Positions 29,762 through 38,814 of a DNA stretch of 64,000 nucleotides are shown here, one piece after another. Position numbers and translations under genes: made by a program. The notes under the pieces are model-generated. The model searched no databases. It was given only the letters and a program-made list of their open reading frames with translations, and had not been told where the DNA came from. The first letter of the stretch is position 1, and each line of letters starts with the position of its first letter. This DNA comes from Streptococcus infantis SK970 (GTDB lineage Bacteria > Bacillota > Bacilli > Lactobacillales > Streptococcaceae), in assembly GCA_000223255.2 (NCBI GenBank), contig AFUT01000007.1:62001-126000 (forward strand), written 5' to 3'.

Positions 29762-30927
29762 TTAGAGGATTTTATCCGCTCGGTCCACTATAAAGACTGA
29801 AATAATGATAATGATATCAATAATTAGAAGAGACAGTACGGCTGGGACCCAAGATTGGAAAAAGTTAAAACTGTAACCAAAGAGGGCTGGGCCGATGGCT
29901 GCCAAAATGTAGCCACCGGTCTGGGCAAGTCCAGATAATTGAGCCGTCTTTTCAGGCGAGCTTGTTTTGATAGAGAAGCAAACCATGAGATAGGGGAAAA
30001 GTGCGCTACAGGCCGTGCCAATCAAGAGATGGGCCACCAACCAATAAAAGAAATTACTGCTTGGGTATAAAATCATAGCAATTCCAAGCATTCCAGCGAG
30101 AGAGACGATTGTTAACATGATTTGGCGGTGACGATTGGACAAACGAGTCGTTAAACTTGGAATGGTCATGGAGAAGGGGATACTAGTCAGAGAAAAGATA
30201 GAAGCTAAAAGGCCGGCATCTGTGTGAGATAAGCCAGCACTGATGGCCATGGTAGGTAACCAGGTCATACTAGTGTAAAAGAGTAAGGATTGGAGACCGC
30301 AAAAGATCATGATGGCCCAAACTTGCTTGTTTTTTAAGATATTCTCTTTCTTTTGTTTTTCTCATTTCCTTTTAGAAAATGATTGTGACTATGGTTAGGG
30401 AACCAGACAAATAAAGTTAGTAGGCAGACCAAGGATAGACAGAGAATTAAGCCTTTCCAAGAACTTGCTTGGCTGATGGGTACAGATAGATAGGAAGCAA
30501 GAGCTGTTGCAATTCCCATGGAAGTTACATAAATTGTTGTCAGAAAGCCAATCTTTTGTGGGTAGTTGGCCTGAATAAGGCTAGGAAGGAGTACGTTAAA
30601 GATCGCAATACTTGCTCCAATGAGTAGAGTCCCCAGATAAAGCAAGGGGAGATTAAAGATACGAATCACGGAGCCTACAGTCAATACGATAAGACTATAG
30701 GTGAAAAGGTGCTCGAGTCCAATCTTTTGAGCCAAACGGGTCGCAAAAGAAGAGAAGAGAGCAAACATTAAGAGAGGGAGACTTGTCAAAACACCAAGTG
30801 AACTAACTTCCACGCCTAAACCTTGGGCAATATCTCCCAAAACAGTTGGCAAAGCTGTGAAAGGAGCTCTTAAGACTGCTCCGATTAAGATAATTCCTAG
30901 AATAAAAAAGAGTGATCGTTTTTTCAT
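29762..30927 (-). CDS. MFS transporter, CynX/NimT-like (frameshifted)
   Basis: Twelve-helix carrier of 388 residues after correction. The N-terminal half has LRAPFTALPTVLGDIAQGLG and the C-terminal half LQSLLFYTSMTWLPTMAISAG, both typical of the CynX/NimT (cyanate/nitroimidazole) branch. The substrate is not predictable. The break lies at 30356-30360: five A on the coding strand where six give EKKQKKENILKNKQVWAIM. As read, the first part ends at 30334 and the second is open from 30310. It ends 26 bases from the upstream PadR dyad. Confidence 0.82.
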
Positions 30928-30962
30928 GTGAACCTCAACAAACTGATTTTGATAACAGCTTA

Positions 30963-30975
30963 TTTTTTTTTTTTT
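30963..30975. repeat. T13 homopolymer
   Basis: Thirteen consecutive T in the gap between the divergent MFS and glycosyltransferase genes. Its true length is uncertain given the homopolymer errors elsewhere. Confidence 0.7.
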
Positions 30976-31133
30976 CCTATGGATGTCAAGATGGCGTGAG
31001 GGAATACACTACTTAGCTGATGGAAATAATAAAGATAGATTTACTAGTTTTTTCTGGGATTCAAATAAAAATAGGAAAGTCTGAAAAATTGTGATAAAAT
31101 AGTGAAAGAAAATCTATACATTGGAGAACTACT

Positions 31134-31964
31134 GTGTCTGAAAATCGTAAATTTAGCGTCTTGATGTCAGTCTATGTTAAAGAGAATCCAGCCTTTCTAG
31201 AAGAGGCAGTAGAGAGTATCATACATCAGACGCTCAAACCTAGCGAAGTGGTCATCGTCGAAGATGGTCCACTGACACCTGAACTGTATCAAGTTTTGGA
31301 AAAATTGGAAGCACAGTCAAGTATTCCAATCAAACGTTGTCCGCTTGTGCAAAATCGTGGTCTAGGTTTGGCGCTTCAGTTTGGTGTCTTACAGTGCCAA
31401 TATGACGTTATTGCCCGAATGGATACAGATGATATTGCTGTCGAAGACCGTTTCGAACAACAGTTTGACTTGATGGAAAAAGAAAATCTAGACCTGCTAG
31501 GTGGTCATATCGCAGAGTTTATCGGTCAACCAGATGAGATTGTGTCTTACCGTCGTGTGCCGATTAAGCATGAGGATATCGTTGCCTACCAACGTATGAG
31601 AAGTGCCTTTAACCACATGACTGTTATGTTCAAAAAAGAGATGGTACTCAAGGCTGGTAACTATGAGGATGGTCTTTATATGGAAGACGATCTCCTCTGG
31701 CTCAATATGATTAGTGCAGGAGCTCGAACTGGGAATGTGGATCAGATTCTATGTAAGGTTCGAGTGGGAGCAGGGATGTTTGAACGTCGTGGTGGCCTTC
31801 GCTATCTCAAACTCTATCGCCAAGCACGAAAGAGAATGCACGAGCGTGGACAGATTTCTTATGGTGAATATCTGAAAAGTGTCTTAATCCAAGTTGTTGT
31901 TGCACTGTGCCCAGGCTTTGTACGACAGTTTATATTTTTGAAACTTCTAAGAAAAAGCAAGTAA
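31134..31964 (+). CDS. Family 2 glycosyltransferase
   Basis: GT-A fold transferase of 276 residues with FSVLMSVYVKENPAFLEEAVESI at the N-terminus and the metal-binding DxD in ARMDTDDIA (about 97-105). No transmembrane helix is clear except a hydrophobic C-terminal patch, so it probably works at the inner membrane face. GTG 31134 is the start, with TTGGAGAACT upstream. The following CapD-like gene suggests surface polysaccharide or glycoconjugate synthesis. Donor and acceptor are unknown. Confidence 0.87.
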   Translation: MSENRKFSVLMSVYVKENPAFLEEAVESIIHQTLKPSEVVIVEDGPLTPELYQVLEKLEAQSSIPIKRCPLVQNRGLGLALQFGVLQCQYDVIARMDTDDIAVEDRFEQQFDLMEKENLDLLGGHIAEFIGQPDEIVSYRRVPIKHEDIVAYQRMRSAFNHMTVMFKKEMVLKAGNYEDGLYMEDDLLWLNMISAGARTGNVDQILCKVRVGAGMFERRGGLRYLKLYRQARKRMHERGQISYGEYLKSVLIQVVVALCPGFVRQFIFLKLLRKSK

Positions 31965-32041
31965 TTGTAGCCAATTGGATTTTAAAAATTTATCTGAAGA
32001 TTACTAGAAAATGTGATTTTGTATAGGAGGATACCATTCAC

Positions 32042-33890
32042 ATGAATAAAAAATAACAGATTACGTAATTGATCTGGTTGAAGTATTAAATAAACAACAG
32101 AAACAAATTTTTTGGGGATTTTTTGATATTGCCAGTATGGTCTTATCAATTATTGTTTCCTATATCCTGTTCTATGGATTGATTAATCCCACACCAGCAG
32201 ACTATGTGATTTACACAGGTCTAACCTTCCTTTTCTACCAATTGATGATTGGATTCTGGGGGCTTAATGCTAGTATTAGTCGATATAGCAAAATAACAGA
32301 TTTCATGAAGATTTTCTTCGGAGTAACTATCAGTAGTATCTTATCTTATGTGATCTGTTATGCTTTCTTGCCGCTCTTTTCTATCCGCTTTATTGTGCTC
32401 TTTATCCTATTAACTACCTTCTTGATTCTACTTCCTCGTATCACTTGGCAGTTGATTTACTCAAGACGTAAAAAGGGAAATGGAGATGGAGAACACCGTC
32501 GTACCTTCTTGATTGGTGCTGGTGATGGTGGCGCGCTCTTTATGAACAGCTACCAACACCCTACTAGTGACCTTGAACTAGTTGGGATTTTGGATAATGA
32601 TGAAAAGAAAAAGGACAAAAACTTGGGAAAATCCCAGTTTTGGGTTCTTATGATGATCTACCAGAATTGGCTAAACGCTACAGGGTTGAAAAAGTTATCG
32701 TTGCGATTCCGTCTCTAGATCCATCTGAATATGAACGAATCCTGCAAATGTGTAACCGTATCGGTGTAAAATGCTTTAAGATGCCGATGATTGAGTCAGT
32801 TGTGCAAGGTCTCCAGCCTCAAGCAGGTGGTTTCCAGAAAATTGATATCACGGACCTGTTGGGACGTAAGGAGATTCAGCTCGATGAATCACGCCTGGGT
32901 TCTGAAATCACTGGCAAAACAATCTTGGTGACTGGAGCCGGAGGTTCGATTGGTTCAGAAATTTGCCGTCAAGTCAGTCGATTCAATCCTGAACGTGTCA
33001 TTTTGCTCGGTCATGGAGAAAACTCTATTTATCTGATTTACCATGAATTGATTCGCAAGTTCCAGGAAATTGATTTTGTTCCTGTCATTGCCGATATTCA
33101 AGATTACGATCGTTTGCTTCAAGTTTTTGAACAGTACGAACCAGCGATTGTTTACCATGCTGCAGCTCATAAACATGTTCCGATGATGGAGCGTAATCCA
33201 AAAGAAGCCTTCAAGAATAACATCCTTGGAACTTATAATGTTGCTAAGGCAGTTGACGCCGCACGAGTTCCAAAAATGGTCATGATTTCGACAGATAAGG
33301 CCGTTAATCCACCAAACGTAATGGGAGCAACTAAACGTGTGGCTGAGTTGATTGTCACTGGATTTAATCAACGTAGCCAATCTACTTATTGTGCGGTTCG
33401 TTTTGGTAATGTACTGGGTAGTCGTGGTAGTGTGATTCCTGTTTTTGAACGTCAGATCGCTGAAGGTGGGCCTGTAACGGTGACAGACTTCCGAATGACT
33501 CGTTACTTTATGACCATTCCAGAAGCTAGTCGCTTGGTGATTCATGCGGGTGCTTATGCCAAGGATGGGGAAGTCTTTATACTTGATATGGGCAAACCTG
33601 TACGCATTTACGATTTGGCTAAGAAAATGGTTCTACTCAGTGGTCATACTGAAAATGAAATTCCAATCGTAGAAGTAGGTATTCGCCCAGGTGAAAAACT
33701 ATATGAAGAATTGCTTGTATCAACTGAATTAGTGGACAATCAGGTAATGGACAAGATTTTTGTTGGTAAAGTAAATGTGATGCCTCTTGAAATGATTGAT
33801 CAGAAGATTGAAGAGTTCCGTACCTTGCAAGGTGCTGAATTGAAGAGAGCAATCATAGCTTTTGCTAATGAAACAACTCATGTGGATTAA
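32042..33890 (+). CDS. CapD/FlaA1-like NDP-sugar 4,6-dehydratase, membrane form (two frameshifts)
   Basis: Long-form polysaccharide dehydratase/epimerase, 616 residues after correction. About four N-terminal membrane helices (WGFFDIASMVLSIIVSYILF and others) are followed by a first nucleotide-binding region (LIGAGDGGAL) and the SDR domain with VTGAGGSIGSEICRQ and the active region STDKAVNPPNVMGATKR. It probably acts on UDP-N-acetylhexosamine. Two A-runs are short by one: 32048-32053 (seven A give MNKKITDYVIDL) and 32628-32631 (five A give NLGKIPVLGSYDD). As read, only 32137-32718 and 32640-33890 are open. Confidence 0.88.
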
Positions 33891-33898
33891 ATATAAAA

Positions 33899-33953
33899 AG
33901 TAAGGTATTATCCGTCAAATCTTCTTTAAGTGGAGGTGACAGGTAATATCTTT
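33899..33953 (+). terminator. Possible terminator after the CapD-like gene
   Basis: AAGGTATTA (from about 33902) pairs imperfectly with TAATATCTT and is followed by a T-rich tail. The loop is long, so this is only a candidate. Confidence 0.4.
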
Positions 33954-34053
33954 TTCTATATTTAGAGGAATTTTCAGCTAACTTTTAAACATATTTGCTC
34001 TAAGTGAACAGATATGGTAAAATATAATAAATAACAATAATAGGGAGTATCTT

Positions 34054-34413
34054 ATGATTAACGCTTATAAAAGTTTCTTTAAAGGCTATGTAGATTTTGC
34101 AGGCCGTTCAACACGTTCAGAATACTGGTGGGTTTGGCTTGGAAATATGATTCTTTATATTCCTTTCTTCTTCGCATACGGAAATGCTCTAGCTAATTTA
34201 CGTAACGAGAGCGCTCTTATTGCTTTGGGTGGAATTGCCATAATCTATATGGTAATAGGACTAGCACTTCTCTTACCTGGACTAGCACTGACAGTTCGTC
34301 GCCTTCGTGATGCTGGTTTCCATTGGGCGCTCATCTTTGTTACCTTTATTCCAGTGGTTGGAGGTGTAGCTCTTATGGTTCTCCTAGCTATGCCAACAAA
34401 GGATACACTATAA
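34054..34413 (+). CDS. DUF805 membrane protein, copy 1
   Basis: Small membrane protein of 119 residues with the DUF805 start YVDFAGRSTRSEYWWVWLGN and LTVRRLRDAGFHWALIF between helices. About three or four hydrophobic helices. Function unknown. It begins with a ribosome binding site and start (GGGAGTATCTTATG) nearly identical to copy 2 downstream, so the pair arose by tandem duplication. It lacks the acidic C-terminal tail of copy 2. Confidence 0.85.
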   Translation: MINAYKSFFKGYVDFAGRSTRSEYWWVWLGNMILYIPFFFAYGNALANLRNESALIALGGIAIIYMVIGLALLLPGLALTVRRLRDAGFHWALIFVTFIPVVGGVALMVLLAMPTKDTL

Positions 34414-34475
34414 GTCCAACTGTCTGAAGAATGCTACAAGGACGAAGAATTTTCAGTCTTGTCGAATAATTTGCT

Positions 34476-34511
34476 AACACTCCCAGGTCTTTTACTAGAT
34501 TTGGGAGTGTT
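34476..34511 (+). terminator. Stem-loop between the two DUF805 genes
   Basis: AACACTCCCA (34476-34485) and TGGGAGTGTT (34502-34511), a perfect ten-base stem with a weak tail (CTATAAC). Confidence 0.65.
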
Positions 34512-34564
34512 CTATAACTGTACAGTTTAGTCTCTACCGATAAAATAAAAGTTGGGAGTATCAT

Positions 34565-35029
34565 ATGATTAACGCGTATAAGAATTTTTTTAAGAATTAT
34601 GCAGAGTTCACTGGTCGTTCGACGCGCCCGGATTACTGGTGGGTTTGGTTAGGAAACTTTATCCTTTCTATTCCTTTCTGGATTATCTATTTCTACACTG
34701 TATTTCTTAGTATCGTGATGGATTCAATAGACGATTCAGTGAGCGAAGCTACTTTTATGGTTTTGGGTTTAGTTGTCATTATTTATGCAATTTTCTACCT
34801 AGCAATCTTAGTACCGACTTTAGCTTTATCAGTTCGTCGTTTGCGTGATGCTGGATTCCACTGGGCCTTTATCTTCCTTCGCTTCGCCCCAATGGGAGGG
34901 ATTGCTCTTTTAATCTTGCACGCTATGCCAACAAAAGAAACTGAAGTGGTAAACTATAGTGAGCCTCAAGCAGTTAATGTCGAAGAGGTCATCGAGGTGA
35001 CACCATTTGAAGAATCTGACAAGAACTAA
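34565..35029 (+). CDS. DUF805 membrane protein, copy 2
   Basis: Paralogue of the preceding gene, 154 residues: YAEFTGRSTRPDYWWVWLGN and LSVRRLRDAGFHWAFIF. It adds a longer second helix region and an acidic C-terminal tail (NVEEVIEVTPFEESDKN) likely on the cytoplasmic side. Function unknown. It has its own ribosome binding site and probably its own promoter, because a stem-loop separates it from copy 1. Confidence 0.85.
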   Translation: MINAYKNFFKNYAEFTGRSTRPDYWWVWLGNFILSIPFWIIYFYTVFLSIVMDSIDDSVSEATFMVLGLVVIIYAIFYLAILVPTLALSVRRLRDAGFHWAFIFLRFAPMGGIALLILHAMPTKETEVVNYSEPQAVNVEEVIEVTPFEESDKN

Positions 35030-35074
35030 AAGATTCTAGTTTTACATGTCTTGTATTTTATTAAACAACAAGTT

Positions 35075-35110
35075 AAAAAGCACTCCAATTAATTGGAGTG
35101 CTTTTGTTTT
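35075..35110. terminator. Bidirectional terminator
   Basis: AAAAGCACTCCAATT / AATTGGAGTGCTTTT, a perfect palindrome with T-runs on both strands, between the convergent DUF805 copy 2 and HAD genes. Confidence 0.92.
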
Positions 35111-35113
35111 AGT

Positions 35114-35746
35114 CTATTGTAGTTGACGTAAAATGTCGGTTGGCTGATGAGCGACCCAGTCAGGTTGATAGGTCATGAGTTCTTTTTCGTCGCCAAATCC
35201 CCAAGTAACTGCTAGTTTTTTAATCCCTGTTTCCTGGGCTCCGATCATATCAAACTTAGTATCGCCGATAAGGACCACTTTTTCTGGATCCAATTTATGA
35301 GTTGCCAAAGCTTGACGAATGACATCTGCCTTATGCACTACTTGCGGACTTGAACCATAGATGCCGTTAAAGAAATGATCGATTTCAAAATTAGCTGTCA
35401 TATGGACTGCTGTCGGAGTATTTTTGGTTGTTGTGATATAGAGAGGATATTGTTGAGCTAGTTCAGTGAGTAGTTCCTTGATTTGTGGAAAGAGTTGGGC
35501 TTCGTAAACTCCTTTTTCCTTATAGTAGGAACGATAAAGCTGGATAGCTGACTCAATCTGATCTTCTGGTAAGCAACTAGCGAAACTAGTTTCTAAAGGA
35601 GGTCCCATAAAACCACGGATGGTTTTTGCGTCTGGACTAGGGACTCCCAGCTGTTCAAAAGTATAGGTGAACCCATTGTGAATACCGATTGAGCTGTCTA
35701 CAAGGGTTCCATCTAAGTCGAAAAAGATGGCTGATAGGGATGACAT
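35114..35746 (-). CDS. HAD hydrolase, phosphoglycolate phosphatase-like
   Basis: Cytoplasmic phosphatase of 210 residues. HAD motif I is FFDLDGTLVDSS (residues 8-19), motif II TTTKN and motif IV GDTKFDMIGA. A helical cap (about 20-85) marks it as a class C1 enzyme of the Gph/PgmB kind; the substrate is not determined. It follows sdaAA by 23 bases on the same strand and is probably the third gene of the sdaAB-sdaAA operon. Confidence 0.85.
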   Translation of the reverse strand: MSSLSAIFFDLDGTLVDSSIGIHNGFTYTFEQLGVPSPDAKTIRGFMGPPLETSFASCLPEDQIESAIQLYRSYYKEKGVYEAQLFPQIKELLTELAQQYPLYITTTKNTPTAVHMTANFEIDHFFNGIYGSSPQVVHKADVIRQALATHKLDPEKVVLIGDTKFDMIGAQETGIKKLAVTWGFGDEKELMTYQPDWVAHQPTDILRQLQ

Positions 35747-35769
35747 TGATTCTCCTAGTAATCTTGAAA

Positions 35770-36642
35770 TTATTCGCCGAAGATTTCTTTTTGAAGGCGA
35801 CGGCCTGTCGGTGTGGCTGCGAGACCACCTTCGGCAGTTTCACGAAAGGCAGTTGGGAGGCTAGAGCCTACTTGGTACATGGCATCAATGACTTCGTCAA
35901 CTGGGATTTTTGATTCGATACCAGCTAAAGCCATATCAGCTGCGATGAAGGCGAAGCTTGCTCCCATAGCATTACGCTTAACACATGGGACTTCAACCAA
36001 ACCTGCTACTGGATCACAGATAAGACCGAGCATGTTTTTGATAACGAAGGCGATAGCCTGACTCGCTTGATAAGGCGTTCCACCTGCAGCTAGGGTTAGG
36101 GCAGCAGCGCTCATGGCAGAGGCAGATCCAACTTCGGCTTGACATCCTCCTTCAGCTCCCGAGATAGAAGCGTTATTAGCAATGACGAGCCCAAAAGCAC
36201 CAGCAGCAAAGAGAAAATCTAGTTGTTGTTCATGCGTTAAATCTAACTTTTGAATAGCAGATGTGAGAACTGCAGGAAGACAACCTGCGCTACCTGCGGT
36301 TGGTGTCGCACACACAAGGCCCATCTTGGCATTGTGCTCATTAACGGCAATGGCGTTACGGGCGGCAGACAAGACAGTGAAGTCTGATAAGGTCTTTCCT
36401 TTTTTGATGTAGTGGTCGAGCTTAGCTGCATCACCACCAGTCAAACCGCTACGAGATTTCTTTTCGCTGAGACCAAGCTCGACGGAAGCTTTCATGACTT
36501 CGAGGTTACGTTCCATGAGGAGGAGAACTTCCTCACGCTCACGACCAGTTAGCTCATACTCAGTAGCAATCATGAGCTCAGCAACATTTCCTTGGAAGTC
36601 AAGTTCGGCTTGTTCGACTAATTCTTTGATAGAGTAAAACAT
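35770..36642 (-). CDS. sdaAA: L-serine dehydratase, alpha subunit
   Basis: Iron-sulfur L-serine deaminase subunit, 290 residues, which with the beta subunit converts L-serine to pyruvate and ammonia. Conserved parts are the glycine-rich TPTAGSAGCLPAV, SGAEGGCQAEVGSASAMSAA and the Cys-bearing CDPVAGLVEVPCVKRN, which supply cluster ligands. It lies eight bases after sdaAB on the same strand, with GGAGAAAAT before the start. Confidence 0.95.
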   Translation of the reverse strand: MFYSIKELVEQAELDFQGNVAELMIATEYELTGREREEVLLLMERNLEVMKASVELGLSEKKSRSGLTGGDAAKLDHYIKKGKTLSDFTVLSAARNAIAVNEHNAKMGLVCATPTAGSAGCLPAVLTSAIQKLDLTHEQQLDFLFAAGAFGLVIANNASISGAEGGCQAEVGSASAMSAAALTLAAGGTPYQASQAIAFVIKNMLGLICDPVAGLVEVPCVKRNAMGASFAFIAADMALAGIESKIPVDEVIDAMYQVGSSLPTAFRETAEGGLAATPTGRRLQKEIFGE

Positions 36643-36650
36643 ATTTTCTC

Positions 36651-37322
36651 CTATTGAAAGAAATTGACATTGTGCAAATGAGGAATTTTCCGAATTTCTT
36701 CGATAGATTCTTCACAGTTGCGACTATCAACTTCAATAATCATGATTGCTTTCTCGCCGGCTTTTTCTCGAGTTACATTCATTTGGGCGATGTTGATGCC
36801 AAAGCGAGAAAGAGCTTCTGTCACATGAGCAATCATACCTGGAACATCCTGATGGACGATGATGATGGTAGGGGTGTTCATGTTGAGAGATACGGCAAAA
36901 CCATTTAATTCTGTCACCTGGATATTTCCACCGCCGATTGAAATTCCTGTTACGCTGATAGTCTTACGATTGTTCTTAACAGTGATTTTCGTAGTATTTG
37001 GGTGGGGAGCATTACTGTCCTTTTGGATGGTCCACACGATTTTAATGCCACGCTTGTGGGCAATTTCTAAACTATTTGGAATTTCAGGGTCATCCGTATC
37101 CATTCCCAAAATACCAGCAACGAGGGCAAGGTCGGTCCCGTGCCCACGATAGGTTTTTGCAAAAGAGTTAAAAAGCTGGAATTCAACCTCAGTTGGAGTA
37201 TCATCAAAGATAGATGAAACGATTTTACCGATACGAACAGCTCCTGCCGTGTGACTACTAGATGGGCCAATCATGACTGGTCCAATGATATCAAAGACAG
37301 ATTGAAAACGAAGTGATTGCAT
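36651..37322 (-). CDS. sdaAB: L-serine dehydratase, beta subunit
   Basis: Beta subunit of 223 residues: the N-terminal domain has FDIIGPVMIGPSSSHTAGAVRIG, and the C-terminal ACT domain (about 145-220) begins near TPTIIIVHQDVPGMIAHVTEAL and probably senses serine. It is the first gene of the sdaAB-sdaAA-HAD set, divergent from the LysM gene. The shared 239-base upstream region is AT-rich. Confidence 0.94.
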   Translation of the reverse strand: MQSLRFQSVFDIIGPVMIGPSSSHTAGAVRIGKIVSSIFDDTPTEVEFQLFNSFAKTYRGHGTDLALVAGILGMDTDDPEIPNSLEIAHKRGIKIVWTIQKDSNAPHPNTTKITVKNNRKTISVTGISIGGGNIQVTELNGFAVSLNMNTPTIIIVHQDVPGMIAHVTEALSRFGINIAQMNVTREKAGEKAIMIIEVDSRNCEESIEEIRKIPHLHNVNFFQ

Positions 37323-37434
37323 CTGTTTCCCCTTAAAAAGATTCTTATTTCTATTATAGCAAAGATTAGATGTAAGTGCTTAATTACTCTCTGAAATATA
37401 CAAAAAGATTAAAATGCTTTTATAACAAGGGTTT

Positions 37435-37513
37435 TGTAACAAAAAAGCTTTTTTCAGGTAAATAAATCACAATTCTGTAACATTTCTACACAAATTCGTT
37501 AACAAATAGTAAC
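37435..37513 (+). promoter_or_regulatory. Candidate WalR/VicR boxes before the LysM gene
   Basis: CGTTAA-CAAAT-AGTAAC (37497-37513) matches the spaced pair TGTWAH-N5-TGTWAH with one mismatch in each half. Single TGTAAC half-sites also occur at 37435-37440 and 37476-37481. VicR control of a homologous pneumococcal LysM gene is established knowledge; the site assignment here is inference. Confidence 0.5.
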
Positions 37514-37561
37514 ATTAGAAAGGTATCATGGTAGTATAAGAAAAAAGGAGAACTTTTTTAA

Positions 37562-38188
37562 ATGAAATTAAACATTAAATCTAAACTTGCAGGATTTGCA
37601 GTTGTACTTGCTTTCCTTGCACCATCACTAACTTTTGCACAAGAAACAAAAACTTATACAGTTAAACCTGGAGACACTCTTTCAGAAATTGCTGAAACTT
37701 ACAACACAACAGTTGAAAAATTAGCTAAATTGAACAACATTAAAAATGTTGACCTTATCTTTATTGACCAAGTATTGGTTATCGATGGGGCAGCTCCAGT
37801 TGCTGAAACTACAACAACAGAAGCTCCTGTAGCAGAAGTTGAAGAAACTCCAGCAGTTGCTGAAACTGTTGTAGAAGAAACTGCATATGAAGAAACTTAC
37901 GAAGCTCCAGCTTCAGCACCTGCAGCAGTAGAAAGCTACTCAGCTCCAGCTGCAACTGTAAGCGGATCTGAAGCAGAAGCGAAAGAATGGATCGCTCAAA
38001 AAGAATCAGGCGGTAGCTACACAGCTACAAACGGACGTTACATCGGACGTTACCAATTGACAGATTCTTACTTGAACGGTGACCACTCAGCTGAAAACCA
38101 AGAACGTGTAGCAGACGCTTATGTTGCAGGACGTTACGGTTCATGGACAGCTGCTAAGAACTTCTGGCTTAACAACGGTTGGTATTAA
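37562..38188 (+). CDS. Secreted LysM cell-wall protein
   Basis: Exported protein of 208 residues: signal peptide (cleavage about TFA|QE, residue 26), one LysM peptidoglycan-binding domain (TYTVKPGDTLSEIAETYNTT, about 31-75), and a long Val/Glu/Thr/Ala/Pro-rich linker. The C-terminal module, AKEWIAQKESGGSYTATNGRY, resembles transglycosylase-like domains with a Glu in KESGG. It probably cuts or binds wall near the septum. The start has AAAAGGAGAAC upstream. Matches the pneumococcal VicRK-controlled LysM protein in recall. Confidence 0.87.
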   Translation: MKLNIKSKLAGFAVVLAFLAPSLTFAQETKTYTVKPGDTLSEIAETYNTTVEKLAKLNNIKNVDLIFIDQVLVIDGAAPVAETTTTEAPVAEVEETPAVAETVVEETAYEETYEAPASAPAAVESYSAPAATVSGSEAEAKEWIAQKESGGSYTATNGRYIGRYQLTDSYLNGDHSAENQERVADAYVAGRYGSWTAAKNFWLNNGWY

Positions 38189-38481
38189 GAAGATATAGAA
38201 AAGGAAGTCTCAATGACTTTCTTTTTGTTTACAAAGATATCAACTTCTCGCTCTAGTTCTGTTAGTAAGTGTTCATCTTCTACTAGCTTAGCTAAGGAGA
38301 GTCCATTTTGTATCAACTGAGCATCATTAGTACAAATGCCTATACGAATATAGGAAAAAGCAAGTGTGTCATACTTTTTGCTTGCTTTTGCCTCCTCTAA
38401 GAGAGTGTAGCAAAGCTGTTTGCAAAGTAACTTATCACCATTGTAATGATAAAGAGTTGAGAGATTCAGCAGCAACATCAT
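38185..38481 (-). pseudogene. C-terminal remnant of an Rgg/MutR-type regulator
   Basis: The 98-residue frame reads NLSTLYHYNGDKLLCKQLCY, SYIRIGICTNDAQLIQNGL and LLTELEREVDIF, which resemble the C-terminal helical repeat domain of Rgg/MutR/GadR regulators. The N-terminal helix-turn-helix and most of the repeat domain are missing, and no ribosome binding site precedes it. Its 5' end abuts, at about 38482, another gene fragment on the opposite strand, suggesting a deletion removed both N-terminal halves. Non-functional as it stands. Confidence 0.6.
38200..38229 (+). terminator. Terminator of the LysM gene
   Basis: AAAGGAAGTC TCAAT GACTTTCTTT, a ten-base stem with one G-U pair and a T-rich tail. 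It overlaps the 3' end of the Rgg remnant on the other strand. Confidence 0.75.
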
Positions 38482-38508
38482 ATTTTGTCATTTTTATTAT
38501 ATCTAAGC

Positions 38509-38661
38509 ATGTCTATTAGTCCAATAATTGGACTAGTGATTGGACATACTAAAATAAATCTAATAAATTCTATTATTATGGCTCTTGGTATGATATTGGC
38601 ATTAATTTTGGTATTATCAAGAGTGTATAGAAAATATTTTTATAGAGACGAAGATGACTAA
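38509..38661 (+). pseudogene. C-terminal remnant of a membrane protein
   Basis: Fifty residues from ATG 38509 with one strong hydrophobic helix (NSIIMALGMILALILVLSRV) and a basic-then-acidic end (YRKYFYRDEDD). The frame stays open upstream to about 38482 (ILSFLLYLS), as if cut from a larger multi-helix protein, perhaps an MFS or ABC permease. No ribosome binding site. With the adjoining Rgg fragment it looks like the relic of a divergent regulator-transporter pair. Confidence 0.45.
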
Positions 38662-38731
38662 AGTTTTAATCAATAATTGGCTCCATAATATCTATAGGGA
38701 ATTTACCTACTACAAATATCATAGAGCCCTA

Positions 38732-38757
38732 AAAAAGAGCCGTTTAAGGCTCTTTTT
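38732..38757 (+). terminator. Terminator after the membrane protein remnant
   Basis: AAAAAGAGCC GTTTAA GGCTCTTTTT, a perfect stem with T-tail, probably inherited from the original gene; its A-run can also serve the opposite strand. Confidence 0.85.
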
Positions 38758-38814
38758 GTGTGTTTGCATTTGATGAGAGATCATTATAAACATTGGTGTT
38801 GAGGGCTTACAAGT

